From positions 6,572,001-6,636,000 of the forward strand of contig NC_060254.1 of assembly GCF_921293095.1 (NCBI RefSeq): DNA of 64,000 bases. Reading direction: 5' to 3'. The notes under the pieces are model-generated. The model was not told the origin of the DNA. It made no database searches and worked only from the letters and a program-made list of their open reading frames with translations. Made by a program: the position numbers and the translations under genes. Source of the stretch: Ischnura elegans (lineage: Eukaryota > Arthropoda > Insecta > Odonata > Coenagrionidae). Positions 13,701 through 28,700 of the stretch are shown in pieces (within the stretch, counting starts at the first letter, position 1; each line of letters starts with the position of its first letter).

Positions 13701-16700
13701 TGATTTTACGAAGTCAGTGGGACCGGAAAATTGGCACTTCGTAAAATCGAGTTTCGTAAATTCAAACCTTTTTCATAAGTCACGAAAAAATGTTCGCTTT
13801 TGTTTCTTCCGCCGTTTTTTGTCTTTAGTGGTCTTATTTAAACGTTTTCGGTGGTTATTCTCGGTATAATTCATAGAAAAGGCTTTTTGCTATCGATTTA
13901 TGATGTGAAGAAAGAAAAGAAAGAAATTCCCGACCAGTTTAGAAAACGTAATCAAATAATGAATTGCAATGTTTATTATAAGAATATACAGTACGGACAT
14001 ACACGGACATACGAATATACACGGACAAAGAAGGGTGGGGAAATGGCCTTCAGCTCTGCCTCAGTCTACTTTTGGGGGCCGTATTTTTTTGCGACGCACA
14101 CAAGCTCAGTCTCCTTAGGGAGGGAGTGAATGGGAAATTCTGGGGAAGGAGGGGTTTGGGATGCGTAAGGTGGGTGTCAGCAAGATCAGCCAAAGGCGGC
14201 AGGAGGGAAGGGACGGCTTTGGAAAGACAGAACCCCAGCATGGGAGAACGGGGAAGTGCGTGAGAAGAAAGTTCATGGTTAGACTTGGAAGTGCGTCTTC
14301 ATTACGAGAAGCCTGAAATATAAATTGGCGGTAAATAGAGCCCAGTACTTAAGATATTTAAGTTGTTCATTCACAAAGGCCAATATATACACGAAAAGAT
14401 ATTATGGCGCGGATTGCATGTATCAACGTCCATTTCGGGATGTTATTAATTTCTGTTCCCATTTATAAAAGTAGCAAATAGATTTGAAAGAATGATAATC
14501 ATGAATAAAAATATCTAAATCGATATCCAAACGCACATGAGCAAAATAGATGAATGTATACATACCGATCCATCGCAAGTAATACCGCTCAAGCTTCTTC
14601 CGGTATAGGACTTTAAAATTCTGGATAATGCCTTGGTCCAAGGGCTGGGACTTGCTAGTCGAGTTCGGGGGTAAAAAGAGGACTCGAACATTAGCCAATT
14701 TTAGATCTTCCACGTATTTATGAACGGTGGCATTATCCATTATTAAAACAATTTTGCTGTTCTCTCCAGCAATTTTTCTCCGTAGACGTATAACCGTTTG
14801 CTGGAAAATTTCTCGGGTCAAACAGCTGCTTTTATTTGCATGGTAAAAAACGGGGAGGGCTTCCAATTTTACATGTTTTAAGCACCGTGGCCTTTCAAAT
14901 TTCCCAATGACAACGGGCTTATTTTGTCCGTGCCCGTTTGGTTGACGCACAGCCCCACAGTAACACGCACTTTACTCTTTTTTCCCCCATGGCACCTTTG
15001 CCCTTTGAAACCCAGGGTTACTTCAGGTAATGCATTAAAAAATAGCCCAGTTTCAGGGGCCAGCGAGGGTGAGCTCGTCGAGGAAAGGGTCCCGGATTAG
15101 GGACCCTTCGAAGTGCTTCGGCGAAAAGTAGTCAAGTAGTCTTCGAAGTACGTTCACAGCAGTGCAAAGGGTTAATTAGGGGTGTACGAAATACTCCGCG
15201 CGACCTTCCTGACATGTTAAACTACGAATTATTGTCGATGCTATGTTTACGAACAGGCACGTAAATAGGGGCATAATGTCAGCCGCGATATTTTCACTTA
15301 ACTCCTACTCCCCCTAAATTCCCACAGTGAGGTTGTTGGCGACCCATTTTTCTCCAAAGTTGAATTATCATTTACGATTTCGCACTTTTGATGGACCACA
15401 GTTGGAAGCGCTGATTTTTTAGCTACTTACGCCGGCGTAACTAGTTTTGTTGACAAATTTTTCGCCGTAGTTCGTATAAACGAATGCCATTTGCTCCTAG
15501 GGACCGAGCCGAGGTTCGTAAATTCAAAAAATTTCGTATAATCGAAACTTCGTATAATCGAATAGCGCCATGTATTTAGCATAGGCTTTTCACTGGGACC
15601 GCAATATCACTTCGTATAATCGAAAACTTCGTAAAATCCTGCTTCGTAAAATCAAGAGTTTACTGTATCACTTTCTCATTGTGACTTACAGTAGACTCTT
15701 GTTAATACAAAGTTCACAGGACTGAAATACCGGAAGTTCATAATAACCAAGTTTGTGTGGACGTTTCTTTTAGGAATTGTCGAAGAAACATTGTTTGTAA
15801 AAATATCCTGTCTCTTCAATCTACCAAACTTATTGTCGCTCTGCAAAATAGCTTCTGAGTCAAGGGTATGATATGGTTTCTGTTCAAAAACAGGAACTTA
15901 AGTAAGAGCAGCGTAAATAGTACTTGAAACTTATATCTGTGTCTATCAAATACTTTCACGATCATTTGGATCTCAACTCCGGCCGATTAGGGAAAACTAT
16001 CTAAGTTCCACGTGGTAGGTAACTAAGTAAATACATAAGATAGATTTTCATCTAGCAATGGATATATTAAATTTTGATGGACAATAAATAAATATTTAAA
16101 AACGTTCGTAAAATAATTTTCATTAATAGCATAATTATTTACTTGCCTTTGAGACGATTTTTTAAATCATCATTATGGCGTTTAGGTGTTTAAGCAGTGT
16201 CATTTCAAACACAGAGATACGAACTACACTTGCTACTCTCCTCAAAAACATACCGAAAGATTAACTGGGGGCTATAACAATGGCTTTTTTTTTTTTTTCG
16301 GAGAAATGACATTTGTTGGTGGGACTCATGTTATTTTATTGGAAGGGCTAGGGAATATTTTGGGAAGCGGCGAGCACAAGACACATTTGGCGTAATTGTT
16401 GCTTTTAACCCTCTAGTGGGCGTGACTGTTATTTTTACACGACCTGGCGTATGGCGTACTTTGCCCATGTAATGTGCTTATATGATAACACTCGATTTTT
16501 GTTAAAAATTAATCTTTACTTGTAGAAATTAGTTCAATCTGTACATTTATAGGTCATACAGATATAAAGGTACACAGGTGGTACCAGTGGTACACGGCCG
16601 GTCGCGCGGCATAATTTATTCGCCACAGGTGGGGACTTACTTATCTAAAAAAGTTAGCTTCAATGCCCCAAACTTTGAAAACTCGCAATATAGACAGTCA

Positions 16701-19700
16701 AAGTACATTCTACGAATACACGATACCATTCTAGCCCAGAATGTACATATAATGTTGAAATCCATGGTTTTCGAAGATTGATGTATTTTATACGCCAGCG
16801 CGCCCGGTCCAGGGTTATCAACTTTTATTTCATCCTATTTGTTAATTGAAATTATATTTCCGAATGGTTCTTTTTAGCACATAGGTACTGTGTAAGTAAA
16901 CTCCCTTTGGAATAATGTGAATTACAAGTGTTCAAGAGATATGCCATTTTATATTCATTTTGTGTTCTTATTAATTATGTCTGTACGCATATTGTTGCGT
17001 GCCGTGAGCCTTTAATGGTATGTGCTCTCGCAAGAGTGGTTTTCATTTTTAATGTGGAAGTTGATCAGTATAAGTAATGAAAAAATTAACATTTTGGCGC
17101 ACACCAACTCTTGTTAGTGTAGTCGTCATATCTCTGCGTTTGAAATGACACTGCTTAAACACCTAAATGCCATAATGATGATAAAAAAATCGTCTCATGT
17201 CTATGCGTGCTGCAATTAAAATTAATGAAAAAATTGATGCCGTACGATCACAACGAAGACAACGGAATATACTGCTATGACGAAGCCCCGAACCTAAAAC
17301 CCCTGGGTGTGAGCCATATACGCTACCACTACCCTAACTGACCCGCCTGACTAGGAGTGTAAGCATTACTGATAGAAAGATCCCTCAAGAAATCTTTGTA
17401 AAAAATCATTTACAATTTGTAGTGCTCCAATCCTGTGAAATAGAAAAATGTCAACTTTAGAAAATACAGTGGAACTTGTCTAGTACGTTTCTGAAGGGAC
17501 CACAAAAAATTAACGTACTAACCAGGAAAACATGCTAACGAGGAAAGTAAATAATAGCAGTCGGGGTAATTGCAATCTGTGGAAAAGTCGTCATAATTAC
17601 AATTACTATCGGTAGTTCTCGTAGGATCGCCTTCCTGAACTCTTTTCACCTTTAAAATCAGGAAAATGAGCGCTACATTGAAAAACAATACCATGTGAAT
17701 AAAAATCACAATGTTTCATAGGTTTCCCGAAGACAATTACATGAAAACGGCGTCTATCTCCCGTGATTTATCCTATATATATTTATAGAAAGAGGAAAGT
17801 AAAGCTAAGTCATTTCTTCTTTCTCACAGCATACTCAGAGAATATAACAACAACTCTGATTATGCCCACTGGTTGTTTTTAAACATCATAAAAATGGGAC
17901 AAAATTGTATTAACCTTAAATTACGGCAACAGCCGTACACATTCGCGTCTGGAACAAAACCATATCGATTGTTATATCGATCGATGTATCGATTAATAAC
18001 ACACAAGATTATTATATTACGACGTAATTACAGGAAGATTTTATATTATACAGTTGAAATTTACTTTAGAAATTTGTATAACGTCGTCTGCTTACAGGCC
18101 GAGATAACGTATTTTTAAGCTAAGCTTCGCATGAAGATCCAGAGCATCGTCTGCTCCCGCAGCAGTAGTCAAACGCTAGACCTAATATAGACCATTTAAA
18201 AGGAGGCAGTATAATACTAATTGTAGAATGTTATCTCATTTATTTCTACTGTTCCTTGGAAGGAGAAGCAATGCAATGCTTCCTTGGCGTGGCAAAGGCC
18301 TTGACGTCGAGTTTATGGAGTACGTGCAGTACTGCTTTAGATAAAGTGGGAATTGGATAAGACTCATTTCTTCATCATGATAACTCGTGCAATAGCAACA
18401 ATTGCCCACTCGCAAAATTTGTGCGCAGTGGGCACCCCAGCAGGGTTATTCCACTAATCATATGGCCGGGCCATAAGTCGAAATCGACCATAACTACGGC
18501 CTCGAGACATACGTATGGCTTCAAGCGATTCTACTCTGAGCGAAAGGCCATAAGTCGGGCGGTAGCTATGGCCTAAATGCCGTAATACTATGGCCTGCCT
18601 AGGAGGCGGTCATAACTCAGGCCATACGAAATAACATTGCTCGCCTACGGAGTTATAGAAGAAATTTATGGAGTGCCGTCGATTATATAGTGATTGTTTC
18701 AAGAAATATATGAATATTGCGGGGGAGCACATGTACGGATTCAACGGGCATTTGCTAGATATATAAAATAAAGACGCCGATTTCATCTGGAAAGAAGAAG
18801 TATACGGGATACGTGTAATCCGTTCGCATACGATGATGGATATTTTCATTAAATATTTCCACGCATCAAAAGAAGTTGTTACTTTATTCGTAAATAGATA
18901 TAGTGGATGAGCCTAAAGTTCGCTTGTAATTAAAAAGTTAGAAATACTTTTTTAATGGATGCTCTGTTAAAGTTAACGGAGGAACGGGCTTTTATTTGCT
19001 TTCTGCGCTACATTTGCTAGCAGATTTCTTAGATACTTGTTTCGAAAAGCTGTAGGTAGCTTAAAATATCCGCTATTAAATGTTTTATATTTTAAGATTC
19101 TCGTAGCATTACGGTTCATGAGGGAGTATATCTAAGAAGCATAGGGCAACACATTCTTTTGGCAGTAAGGCAATCCTCAGTAAGTCGATGCTTAAAGGAC
19201 AAATGTCATCCATAAATCAAGGAAAGAATGATAGTCTCATATTGATCTTTTAATTTTATACAGCTACCTAAACATAAGCCTCTGAAAATAAAATAAATGA
19301 AACTTAAAGTTTCAATTTCATCTTTAGATTTTGTGCATTGGCTGGATTTCTACGGCTTTTGAGGGCAAATTATTGCAGCCATGAGACAATAGTTACACCA
19401 TTGGAAGGAGAGAATGGGGGTTAGAACTACAATAGGATGTCATGTTCTAACTCTATCCATTACATGTACAATTCACGAATATTATAATACTGTAGGGTAC
19501 AAATTGTGTACAAATTTCTTCTGCTTCTTCACTTTTTTTAAAGATCTCCAGCGTCTGCCGCCAGATCAGAGTTTAAAGAAAATCCAAATTTATCCTTTAA
19601 TAAGAGTCCATTTCAGTTAAGGAACATAGAATTAATTTTGTATCCACGTTGGAACAAACTACCTTCTCAAAAAATGACTAGTGTTAAAAGAAAGTGAACC

Positions 19701-22700
19701 CAACTTATAGTACCAATTATAATTCACATACTCGCCTGCAGAAAGGGCGTTAAGACTTTTGGCCGGGCCATACGATATGGCCCCCCCGAGAGTGGAATCG
19801 GTATAGGCCGCAATTTCGGGTCAGGCCATAAGAAACTTACGGCCGGCCATACGTATGGCCCCGTTTAGTAGAATATCCCTGCAGAGGCAACAGGTGAGGA
19901 GCTCGGGGTGGGGAAAATTGGGGCTTCTTATTGGCTGCAGTTTTCCATAGTCAGACATTCCTGATAAATGGCCGCATTTTATTATTCATCACATCACAAG
20001 AATTGAGAAATGCATTTGGATAATTCACGGTCGAAGAAAGAGATCTGTTAATGGCTAGTAATAATAAATTAAATCATGAATTCGGATGTTTACGACCCTT
20101 AAGAAAATATTAGAGAACGAATTGCGGGTTGCGTCACGGCAAGCATTTGAGCGTACTAACCAGGAAAGTGCAATTTTTTCAAACGTACTAACCAAATACT
20201 TTTACCTGTATTTTGTTCGGATGGTACCGGGACCGAGAGAAATCGCCGTACTAAGGAGGAAAACGTACTAATGAGGAACGTACTAACCAAGTTCCACTGT
20301 AATTGTTATTTTATTGAATATTTCGACGAAAATAATATAATCAGAGTTAGAGATGTTTTAAAAATTCAGAAAACCGAAGAAAATATTATCCTGAAGTAAA
20401 GGTTTGTTATGAAAATTATGATTCAATAATGTGGTATATATATACAACTATGGGGATTAATGGGTTATATGTAACGCAATGATTATAACATAGTGTAGTA
20501 TATATCCACTTAAATGCCATTTATTATGTTATTATAATAAAGTTCATTTTGTAATTGCCAGGACCGGGACTGAGGTTTGTAATTTAGTAATAACGTTTCT
20601 CTTCTGTAGCCTAGATAGACCTTTTCATAGGGACCAACAATTTGCTTTGTAATGGCGAGAACTTCATAATAACCTTAATCGCATTAACGAGAGTCTACTG
20701 TAATATTTCTTGGGCTTGCCTCGGAGTAACAAAAGTGAAGGCAGGATTAGATTTTTCTCAGTAAACTGCGGCAATGAACCTGTTTAGGGCTTCCGGCTAG
20801 TTAAGGCTCTCCATTCCTACCGATGTTTTAATGGAATACTTTTCCATTGTCTCCTGGGCTGATTGATGCCCAATGCTCAGGTGACTGACTGTTGTGGATG
20901 AGTGTGACTGGTTGTGATTGGTGTAGCCATGTGTGACTTTTCCCACTACATTTAAAATGGGCTTCTACGCTTAGCTAAGGTTTTGCCTTTGGTCTCTGTT
21001 GAAGCTGTTTTTGGCTAGACCAATTTCTCTTTCATCTTTAGTGATTCTATCCCGGAATCTGTTGGAATGTCAAAGCTTTCCCTTCTTATGGTGTTGGCGA
21101 GGTCAATTGAATGCCGAGGTCATGGGGTGAAGGCAGCCGACATTTCAGGTTCCTACTCATTACCCATTCTCATAATTTCTTTCTTTCTGGATGGTTAGCC
21201 CAAGGAAAGTTCAACCTGGTTTAGTGATAAATTACTACAGTCGGATCCGGATTTAACGTCTTCGCATTTAACGTTTTTCCGCATTTAGCGTTTATTTTTT
21301 TGGGTCCCGATTCATTCCCTATTAGGACAATGTAAAAATTATCCGTATTTAGTGTTTCCGCATTTTGCGTTTTTCCGCATTTATGGTCGTAAAAATTTGT
21401 CCCGCTCAAGATTTTTTGCCCGATTTAACGTTTTTTCATGACGGTTCATCCAAATCTTCGAATTTATCAACAAGAACAGTCTCATGAAAGTTTACCAAGA
21501 GTCGATAGAATCTACCGGGGAACGCTTCTTCAACTGCTTTCTTCCGCGAGCGCAGCGCAGCTACGACCTTCAACTGGCAAGTTGGGTGATTTGTCTTCTC
21601 GTAATGTTTCGCTCCCCTTCTGATCCAAACACCAGGCACTTTTTGTATCAGATCCGATCTAATGGAGCAAAGTCATCCCTTAATAACCTCGAACTACCTT
21701 ATCCTTCACTTCTTGAACTTGACTTCGATGATACGTGACGACTGAAGACACGAGTTATCCTCCGAGGGCCGCTACAATAATGGTTTTCTCGTTATTTTTT
21801 CAATTGATGGCTTATGCCCCTTTCAACTCTACTACCTACGGGCAGTCGATTATTAGCCCAATATTTTTTCAGTCGGCTACTTTCTCTTTTCAAAAGAGGA
21901 GGCCCCATATCAATTGCGCAGTTCACTAGAAGACTCTTTCTATAATCCATTCCAAGGTCAGTTTCCACGGAGGAACAGCGAAAGAACCGAGGAAGTGTTT
22001 CCCCTGTCGTGATCGTGAGTGATAGCATTCTTTCCCTACGGAACAACATTATTTAACATCGTAATTTAGATGTCCCGGAGCCAATTTACCGATATGCGGC
22101 TGGTTGATATCGATGTCGATTCAAAAATATCTATCTGGTGCTAATTAATGTCAAAAGATAATGACAATCGGAGTTTTGACGAACTATCACGGTCCATTAC
22201 TCAAAATAAATCGCTCATGCTGGAAAAAAAATCACCGCATACTCACGGTAGAATAGATGAGCGCGGAAAAATACGAAAATCCGGCAGGTGGTTGGTGGTT
22301 GACTTCGACATCATAACCCTGACGAAATTGCCAAACTCCCGAGGCACTGACAATTTTTCGGATGAAATCCAGTTCTGTTGAAGATTAAACCTTTTTCACT
22401 TAACAGAGTTTAGCTAATCGTCATTCAAGGTCCAAACAAATTTTATTAAAAGCTGCCGAGAAATAAGGCGAGTCGGAGTCAAGGTGATCAGCGCGCCGCG
22501 TAAGCAACTTCTCCCGGCTCCATTCGACCTGCATAAGGCCGCGGATATATGACAACGAATCTGGTGTTATCATCTTGTTAAATCACCATCGAATTGTACG
22601 CATACTAGAAATAAGATTCTACTTTTTTGGATGACCTCGAAATCCAAAATGTGTGCATAGGAGGATTTTTAAAGGTTCTTAAATCCCTTGTTTCGCCGAG

Positions 22701-25700
22701 GCAACAGAAAACGTTAAGTTTGCAAAATTCCAGAAAACCTCCGTTTTAATAGATATTCGGTAGTTGAGAATTCGGGAATAGCGATCTTCTGCTGCCCCTT
22801 TATTTCACTCATTCCTCATGATTTTTCGAGTACCTACTTACACCTTTTCTTATTATATTAGAAATGCTATAGTCACCTACATGTCGCTTTTACAGAAAAA
22901 ATTCTAAATTTCATCGAGATCACTGAAATATGCATAAAAATGGAATCACTAATGTGCACAATAATAATCCGTGTGGGAATGCTTTTAAGTTGATGTTTAT
23001 TAGAATTTTCTTAAAATATTTCATTAAAACAATTGCCATCCTCTCATTATGTACTTATTTTTACTACCCATTTTTTTAGCCGATTCCTGAAAAGTATTAT
23101 CCAACCTTCATAGGACAGAGAACATTTCATTAAAAAGCATTTTTTGCTGCATTCAGCACCTTTTAGGTACTTAAAATAATATTTTTTATTCATAAAAAGC
23201 CATTCCAATCATTACAGACCCTAAAACCTGAATAAAATGGCAGGTCCTCATTTAGTGTTTGTCCGCATTTAGTGTTTTAAATTTTGTCCCCCCTGAAAAA
23301 CCTTAAATCAGGATTCTACTGTACTTACCGGTGTTATTATTTTTTTTTTGAAATACCAATGAAATGTGTTAAAACTTATTAACTTCTGATGTTGATGTTT
23401 TACAGGAGGAATGCTACACCCTCTTCATGGCCAATAATAACTGGTATTTATTTTTGAGACTGCATCAAATTTTGTGCGAGAGGCTCACGAAAATGTATGA
23501 GAGGGCTGTGGCGCTGGCTGCAGAGGAGGCGCGGGAGAGGAGAGAGCGGAAAGAATCAACTGCCGTGGCCCTGCGCCTCAAACCCAAAAGTAAGAAAACT
23601 TTTTTGCACAAGAGTTTCAGTAAATGTTAAAATTTGAGGTCCTTTTCTGTATACTATTTGGCGGATGACTGTGACCGGTAACTGCAAATGATGAATGGAA
23701 TTACATTGGTGGAAGGGAAAGATGGGGAACGACTTCACCATTCTCTCAGAAGATGAGAAAGCACAAAAGTTGACGTCCACTTTCATGAGTGGCATCATTA
23801 GAGTCATTGATTGAGAGAATTGAGGTAAGGAATTGTTTGAAATAGTTTAAACAGTCACCAATGAGAAGACGACAATGCATTATGCAGAGGAGTGGTCAGC
23901 ACAAGTCTGTGATGTTATGAGAGTGTCCTTGAATGGGTGAGGGCTATCAATGATGTTGCCACAAATAGCTCAACAAGTAGGGGACAGTTCAAAGAAACAC
24001 GAAAATACGGGTCTCCTCATGTGTCAAACACAATCACAATTGGTGATGGCAACAAGAGACTTTCGATTTGTTATGGTGTCCTGGATGGGGGAAAAAGGAG
24101 ATTTAATGATAATGACAGTTAAAATGACAAGCATTATGTTAATTAAATCTTGAATCCTTTGATAATTGTTGATTGATTAGAGAACTTCTGTTGCATCTCT
24201 TACTGGCTAAAATGCAATCTCATTGCATGAAAGGTATTAGTAGATGTATGGAGCTGGGCCAAATGATACTCAAACAATTGAATTTGGCATTCGAGTCCAA
24301 ATTGGAAATGAGCTTTTCTGTTTAATTTTCAGTATGGTATTGTTCTTGGTGACCAAAATTACTATGGGGATATAGTGGAATTGCTGTATTGGGAATCAAA
24401 AATAGTTGAATGCAATTCAAATGTGAATTCAACTCAAAAAGTTGTCAAATCCACCATTTAGTGATTGACTTATCGACAATTGTTTCATTTATTTTTGGCT
24501 TACCTAATCTTTTATACATTATAAAGCTACAAAAATTAGAAAGGTGACATTTGAATCCTTTGATTGAAACAAAAGAGTGATGCTCTGACAAATGTTATGA
24601 AAAACTGTTATGCTACTGCAAGCAATGATTGCATACGATTTCTGAAGACTCTTGGCATATATTTCTCGCACATCGTGAACAGGTGGTATGTATCTTTGTG
24701 TTCTTTTGTAATTATACGTATGAGACCTACTCTTATTGGTAATTAATCTTGGGTTTTCAAGGGGTGAGTCACTTTCTGTGGGACACAACGAGATGAGAGA
24801 GTGCATAGAGCGGATGATGGAGGATGTAAAGCAGAAGAATCACGCAAGGGTTAAAAGATGTAGAAAATTAAAAATATTAAGGATTATAAAAGATGTTAAA
24901 AGAAAATGCTTACCTTTTAATTGTTTTATTTTAGTCATGCTCAAGGTAACTTGATAAACATTACAGGTGAAATTGAAGTAGAGGACTATTATCCTGCATT
25001 TCTGGACATGGTGAAGAATGTTTTAGATGGAAATATGGATGCCAGTGCGTATGAGGACACGCTCAGGGAAATGTTTGGAATACATGCATATGTGGCATTT
25101 ACCCTTGACAAAGTGGTCACTTATGCAGTTCGACAGGTAAGAAAAATTCACACCTGTACCACAATGTTGCTCCCTCATGATTCTTGCTTCTTTTTTAATA
25201 TCAGATGAAGGCTTTTTTATTTTATTCCTTTATAATGTTTTTTTTTCAACTTAAAAATTATTTATGATCATAAAATCATACTTAAAAGTGTAAATAATTA
25301 CAACCAAGTCAAGTAACCCATACTGCAAGGTATGTTGTGCATTTGTAACTGATTGAGTAATGAGATTGTTGTATCAGTGTTTTTCAGTTTTTATTTCTTC
25401 ATTTTGCTAATTTTAATTTTAATTAGAATTTAAAGGCAGTATTGTAAAGTAGTATGAACTTTTTATGAGTCTTTATCTAGAGTTTTGAAGTTCACATTTA
25501 TTGCACCAAGATTGCTTGAGTGAAAATTAGTTGCTTATCTAAGTACAGTTTGGGGTAAAGCTTATAGCTCAGTAGTTGTAATGATTTCTTTATGTATATT
25601 GGCAAAATATCTTGCAAGTGGAGTAAAAGCTGCGTGTAAATGATGTTAAATAATTTTTTATTTTAACAAATTTATATTTTATTTTCGAAAGAGAATTAAC

Positions 25701-28700
25701 ACACTTTTTACAGTGAAAAACATCAAGTAGTACTGTTTCAATTAGTGCTCACTTTTCATGGAAACTAGTATGAGTATTTGTCGAGGTTTGGGTGTAATAT
25801 GTTGTGTGAATCTCTCTTTTTAGCTTCAGCATTTGGTGTCAGATGAGTCTTGTCAGAATTGTGTTGAGTTGCTGCAGAGGGAGCAGAGAAGAGCTGCATC
25901 GAACGGGGGGCTGAGTGGGGCGGGAGGGCTCTGCTCCAACGCCCATCGAAACGCTCCGTTTGAGCTGGCATATCAGAGGCGGGCTGAGCACGCTCTTGCC
26001 GAGGAAAATTGTTTCAAAATATATGTGGTAAGTTTGAGTTGAACTTATGGAATATATTTGCAGGGTTTATATTGGTCAGGGAAATAAGAATCATGAGCGG
26101 AAGCAGTGAAAATGTCAGGGTGATGAGGTTATTGTCAGGGAAAAAAACCAGAGGTGAAGCAAAAAGATGTGAATTGTAGTTACATGCACGGAGCATTGCT
26201 ACGATCGGCATTTTGTTGCATTCCTGGCTGAGCAGCTCAGGTAGCACCTCACTTAAATTCCAATTTAATTACAGTAAAACCCCTCTTTTATGTTTTTGAG
26301 GGGGACTAGGAAAAAAAGTGTAACTCTCGGGAAAGTGTAAAATCAAGGTTAGGCACAATTTAATGAAAAACAACCCCTTTAAATATAGTTAAATGTTCTA
26401 TTTTTCATATGAATCATGTTCTAAATAAATAGTAAGTATAAAACCTTTAAAAATGATAACAAAAAATTCTTTATTAGTATGTACTGAACTCTCAGTGAGG
26501 TAGATCATACAAAACATCAGTCTTCTGAAATAGATCCTTTAACACAGATAATTGCTGATAAATAAGTAAAACGGGTAAACATATTCCATTAACTCCATAA
26601 AATTAAAAAAAATCTTCTAGAGTAAAAATATTTCAATCTTTGGACAAATTAAAATAATAATTGACTTAAAATCCATTTAACATTTAATTAAAAACAATAT
26701 GTATCAACCCTAACTCTCAAAAAGTCTTCTCAAAATGAAAGCAAATAATTTCATAGTACCTAATTTAAATTATACCTGAGTCAAGATAATGTTCCTAAAT
26801 TTCTTCTAGTCTATCATATTTCGAGTACTTAACATATTTTCGCCTCTTTGCACTGGGTCCGCATTCCACTACACTGGTTTCTATGTTTTTGCGAGTTTTA
26901 TTAACAGTGTTTAATGTGGACTCTGGAATTCCAAGTCCTTTGGCAAGGGAAACACGTGAACTTACATGTGAGTCAACTCTTCCCAAAATTTTTATTTTAT
27001 CTTCTATTGAAAAAGTTTTCCTCTCTCGTTTCTGGGCCATTCCATATTTGATTCGCGTTTATTGACGCTGTCACAAAAAAGCAGGGAAAAAGAGAATACG
27101 ATTAAAACGACTTTAAAATTAATCGAAGAACTTGGTAATAACGTACGCAAAGGAGAACACCCAGTGCGTGGATCATCACGAGAACGACCACGAATATAAA
27201 CATAGCGTCTACATTCGTAACTACGATGCTTACAAGTGAAGTGGAAAACCTACAATACTTACTACCAACAAATGGAATGAAATTTAAATTTGCAAACAAC
27301 CTGTCTCAGGAAATCCCGCGATAGAGTGGTCAGAAACAGATGAAGAAGGAATTATTGTAGTAGTTCAAACATGAAGTTCAAAGAGGCCATATTAATGATA
27401 CTGGTGACAGGTATGCCAAAAAGGCAAGGAGGTTGTAAGTACAACTTCCTTTCCTATATTTACAACCTTCTTGCAAAAAGGTTATCCCTGCCTCCGATAT
27501 CTAAAACTCTTTTCTTCTTTATTACGGTGCACTATCCGCCATGTTCCCTTTGGTGTCCTGGCGTAAATAGCGGGTCATTTGAAATTTCGTCAGCGTAAAT
27601 GCAGGGAAGACTTAACATTGTAGAGATACTTAAATATCGGTACTTAACGAAAATGTCGTAAATTACAGGAAAACGTCTATTGCGGGGTCGTAAAAGCAAG
27701 GTTCTACTGTAGCAAATTTTTTGCGTGGTCTATTTTATCTAATCTGTAAATTTTAAGATTATATTTGAGTTTCCATTGAGCAATATGTCACTGCAAGAGA
27801 TTGGACTAGCAGGAGGAATGCACCCCTCTAACCATTAGAATTGATTTTTTTCAGAAATGACTGTAATCAATCAGTTGCTCAAAATCTTCAGTTCACATGT
27901 CATTTACAGCCACCTCTTTTCTCTAAATTTTTAAACAAAGCCAAACTGTTTAACTCCTAACCAGCAAACAAAGGATTTACAGTAAACTGTGCATTTATAG
28001 TAAAACCCCATGTTTGCGTTATTAGAATTTACGTTATCCTGCAAATTAGAATTTAAGTTGTTTTCGGTCCCATCAAATTTCATCCATCTCCAACGCATGT
28101 AGAACCCTGTATTTACGCCATGTTTTTTATCCCTTCTTCTTTCTTCCCATTTTCATATCTGCATCGTGATGTGCTGACTAAAAAAATAATTTGCCCACTA
28201 AAACAGTTACTCGTGCATATCAGCCGTTACAAATCATCTCTTGGCTTCCTTTCGCATATTTGTATTTAAAAATACTAGGGATGGTCAGATTGGAAACCTC
28301 TGATCCAAATATCCGCAGATATTGCCCTTCATCAGATACATCGGATCCAAAGTCGCGGAAGACATCAGATCTGGATCCGAAATTTTAAATAATAGCTTCA
28401 GTGAATGCAACAAGGGTGGAAAGAGTTCCGATTCTTTCTTCGAATGCACCGTCGCATGTGATTCTTGTCCTACTCATGAACCGTTTTGTTTGAAAGCTCT
28501 CGCAGAGGTTACGTAGGAGAATTTCAGCAGTGGAAAATAAAAATGGCAAAATACGACTGGCACATAGTGTGACCCTTCCCAAGAGATTGAACAATCATCG
28601 GGGGAATCTCAGCGTCGTAGGATAATAACCACGTCAAAAGTAACTACAGTGAACCTCGTTAAAGTAAGTACAGGCTATTGCGAGACCCCCGCCATTACAA

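Larger units (their letters stand above)
15689..20700. mobile_element. Tigger/pogo-like element, outer shell of nested insertions
   Basis: TA lies at 15687-15688 and 20701-20702. The ends are CAGTAGACTCTTGTTAAT and, in reverse, CAGTAGACTCTCGTTAAT (17 of 18 match). The 5-kb length is due to elements inserted inside: 16151-17196 and 17467-20299. No transposase is readable. Confidence 0.8.
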
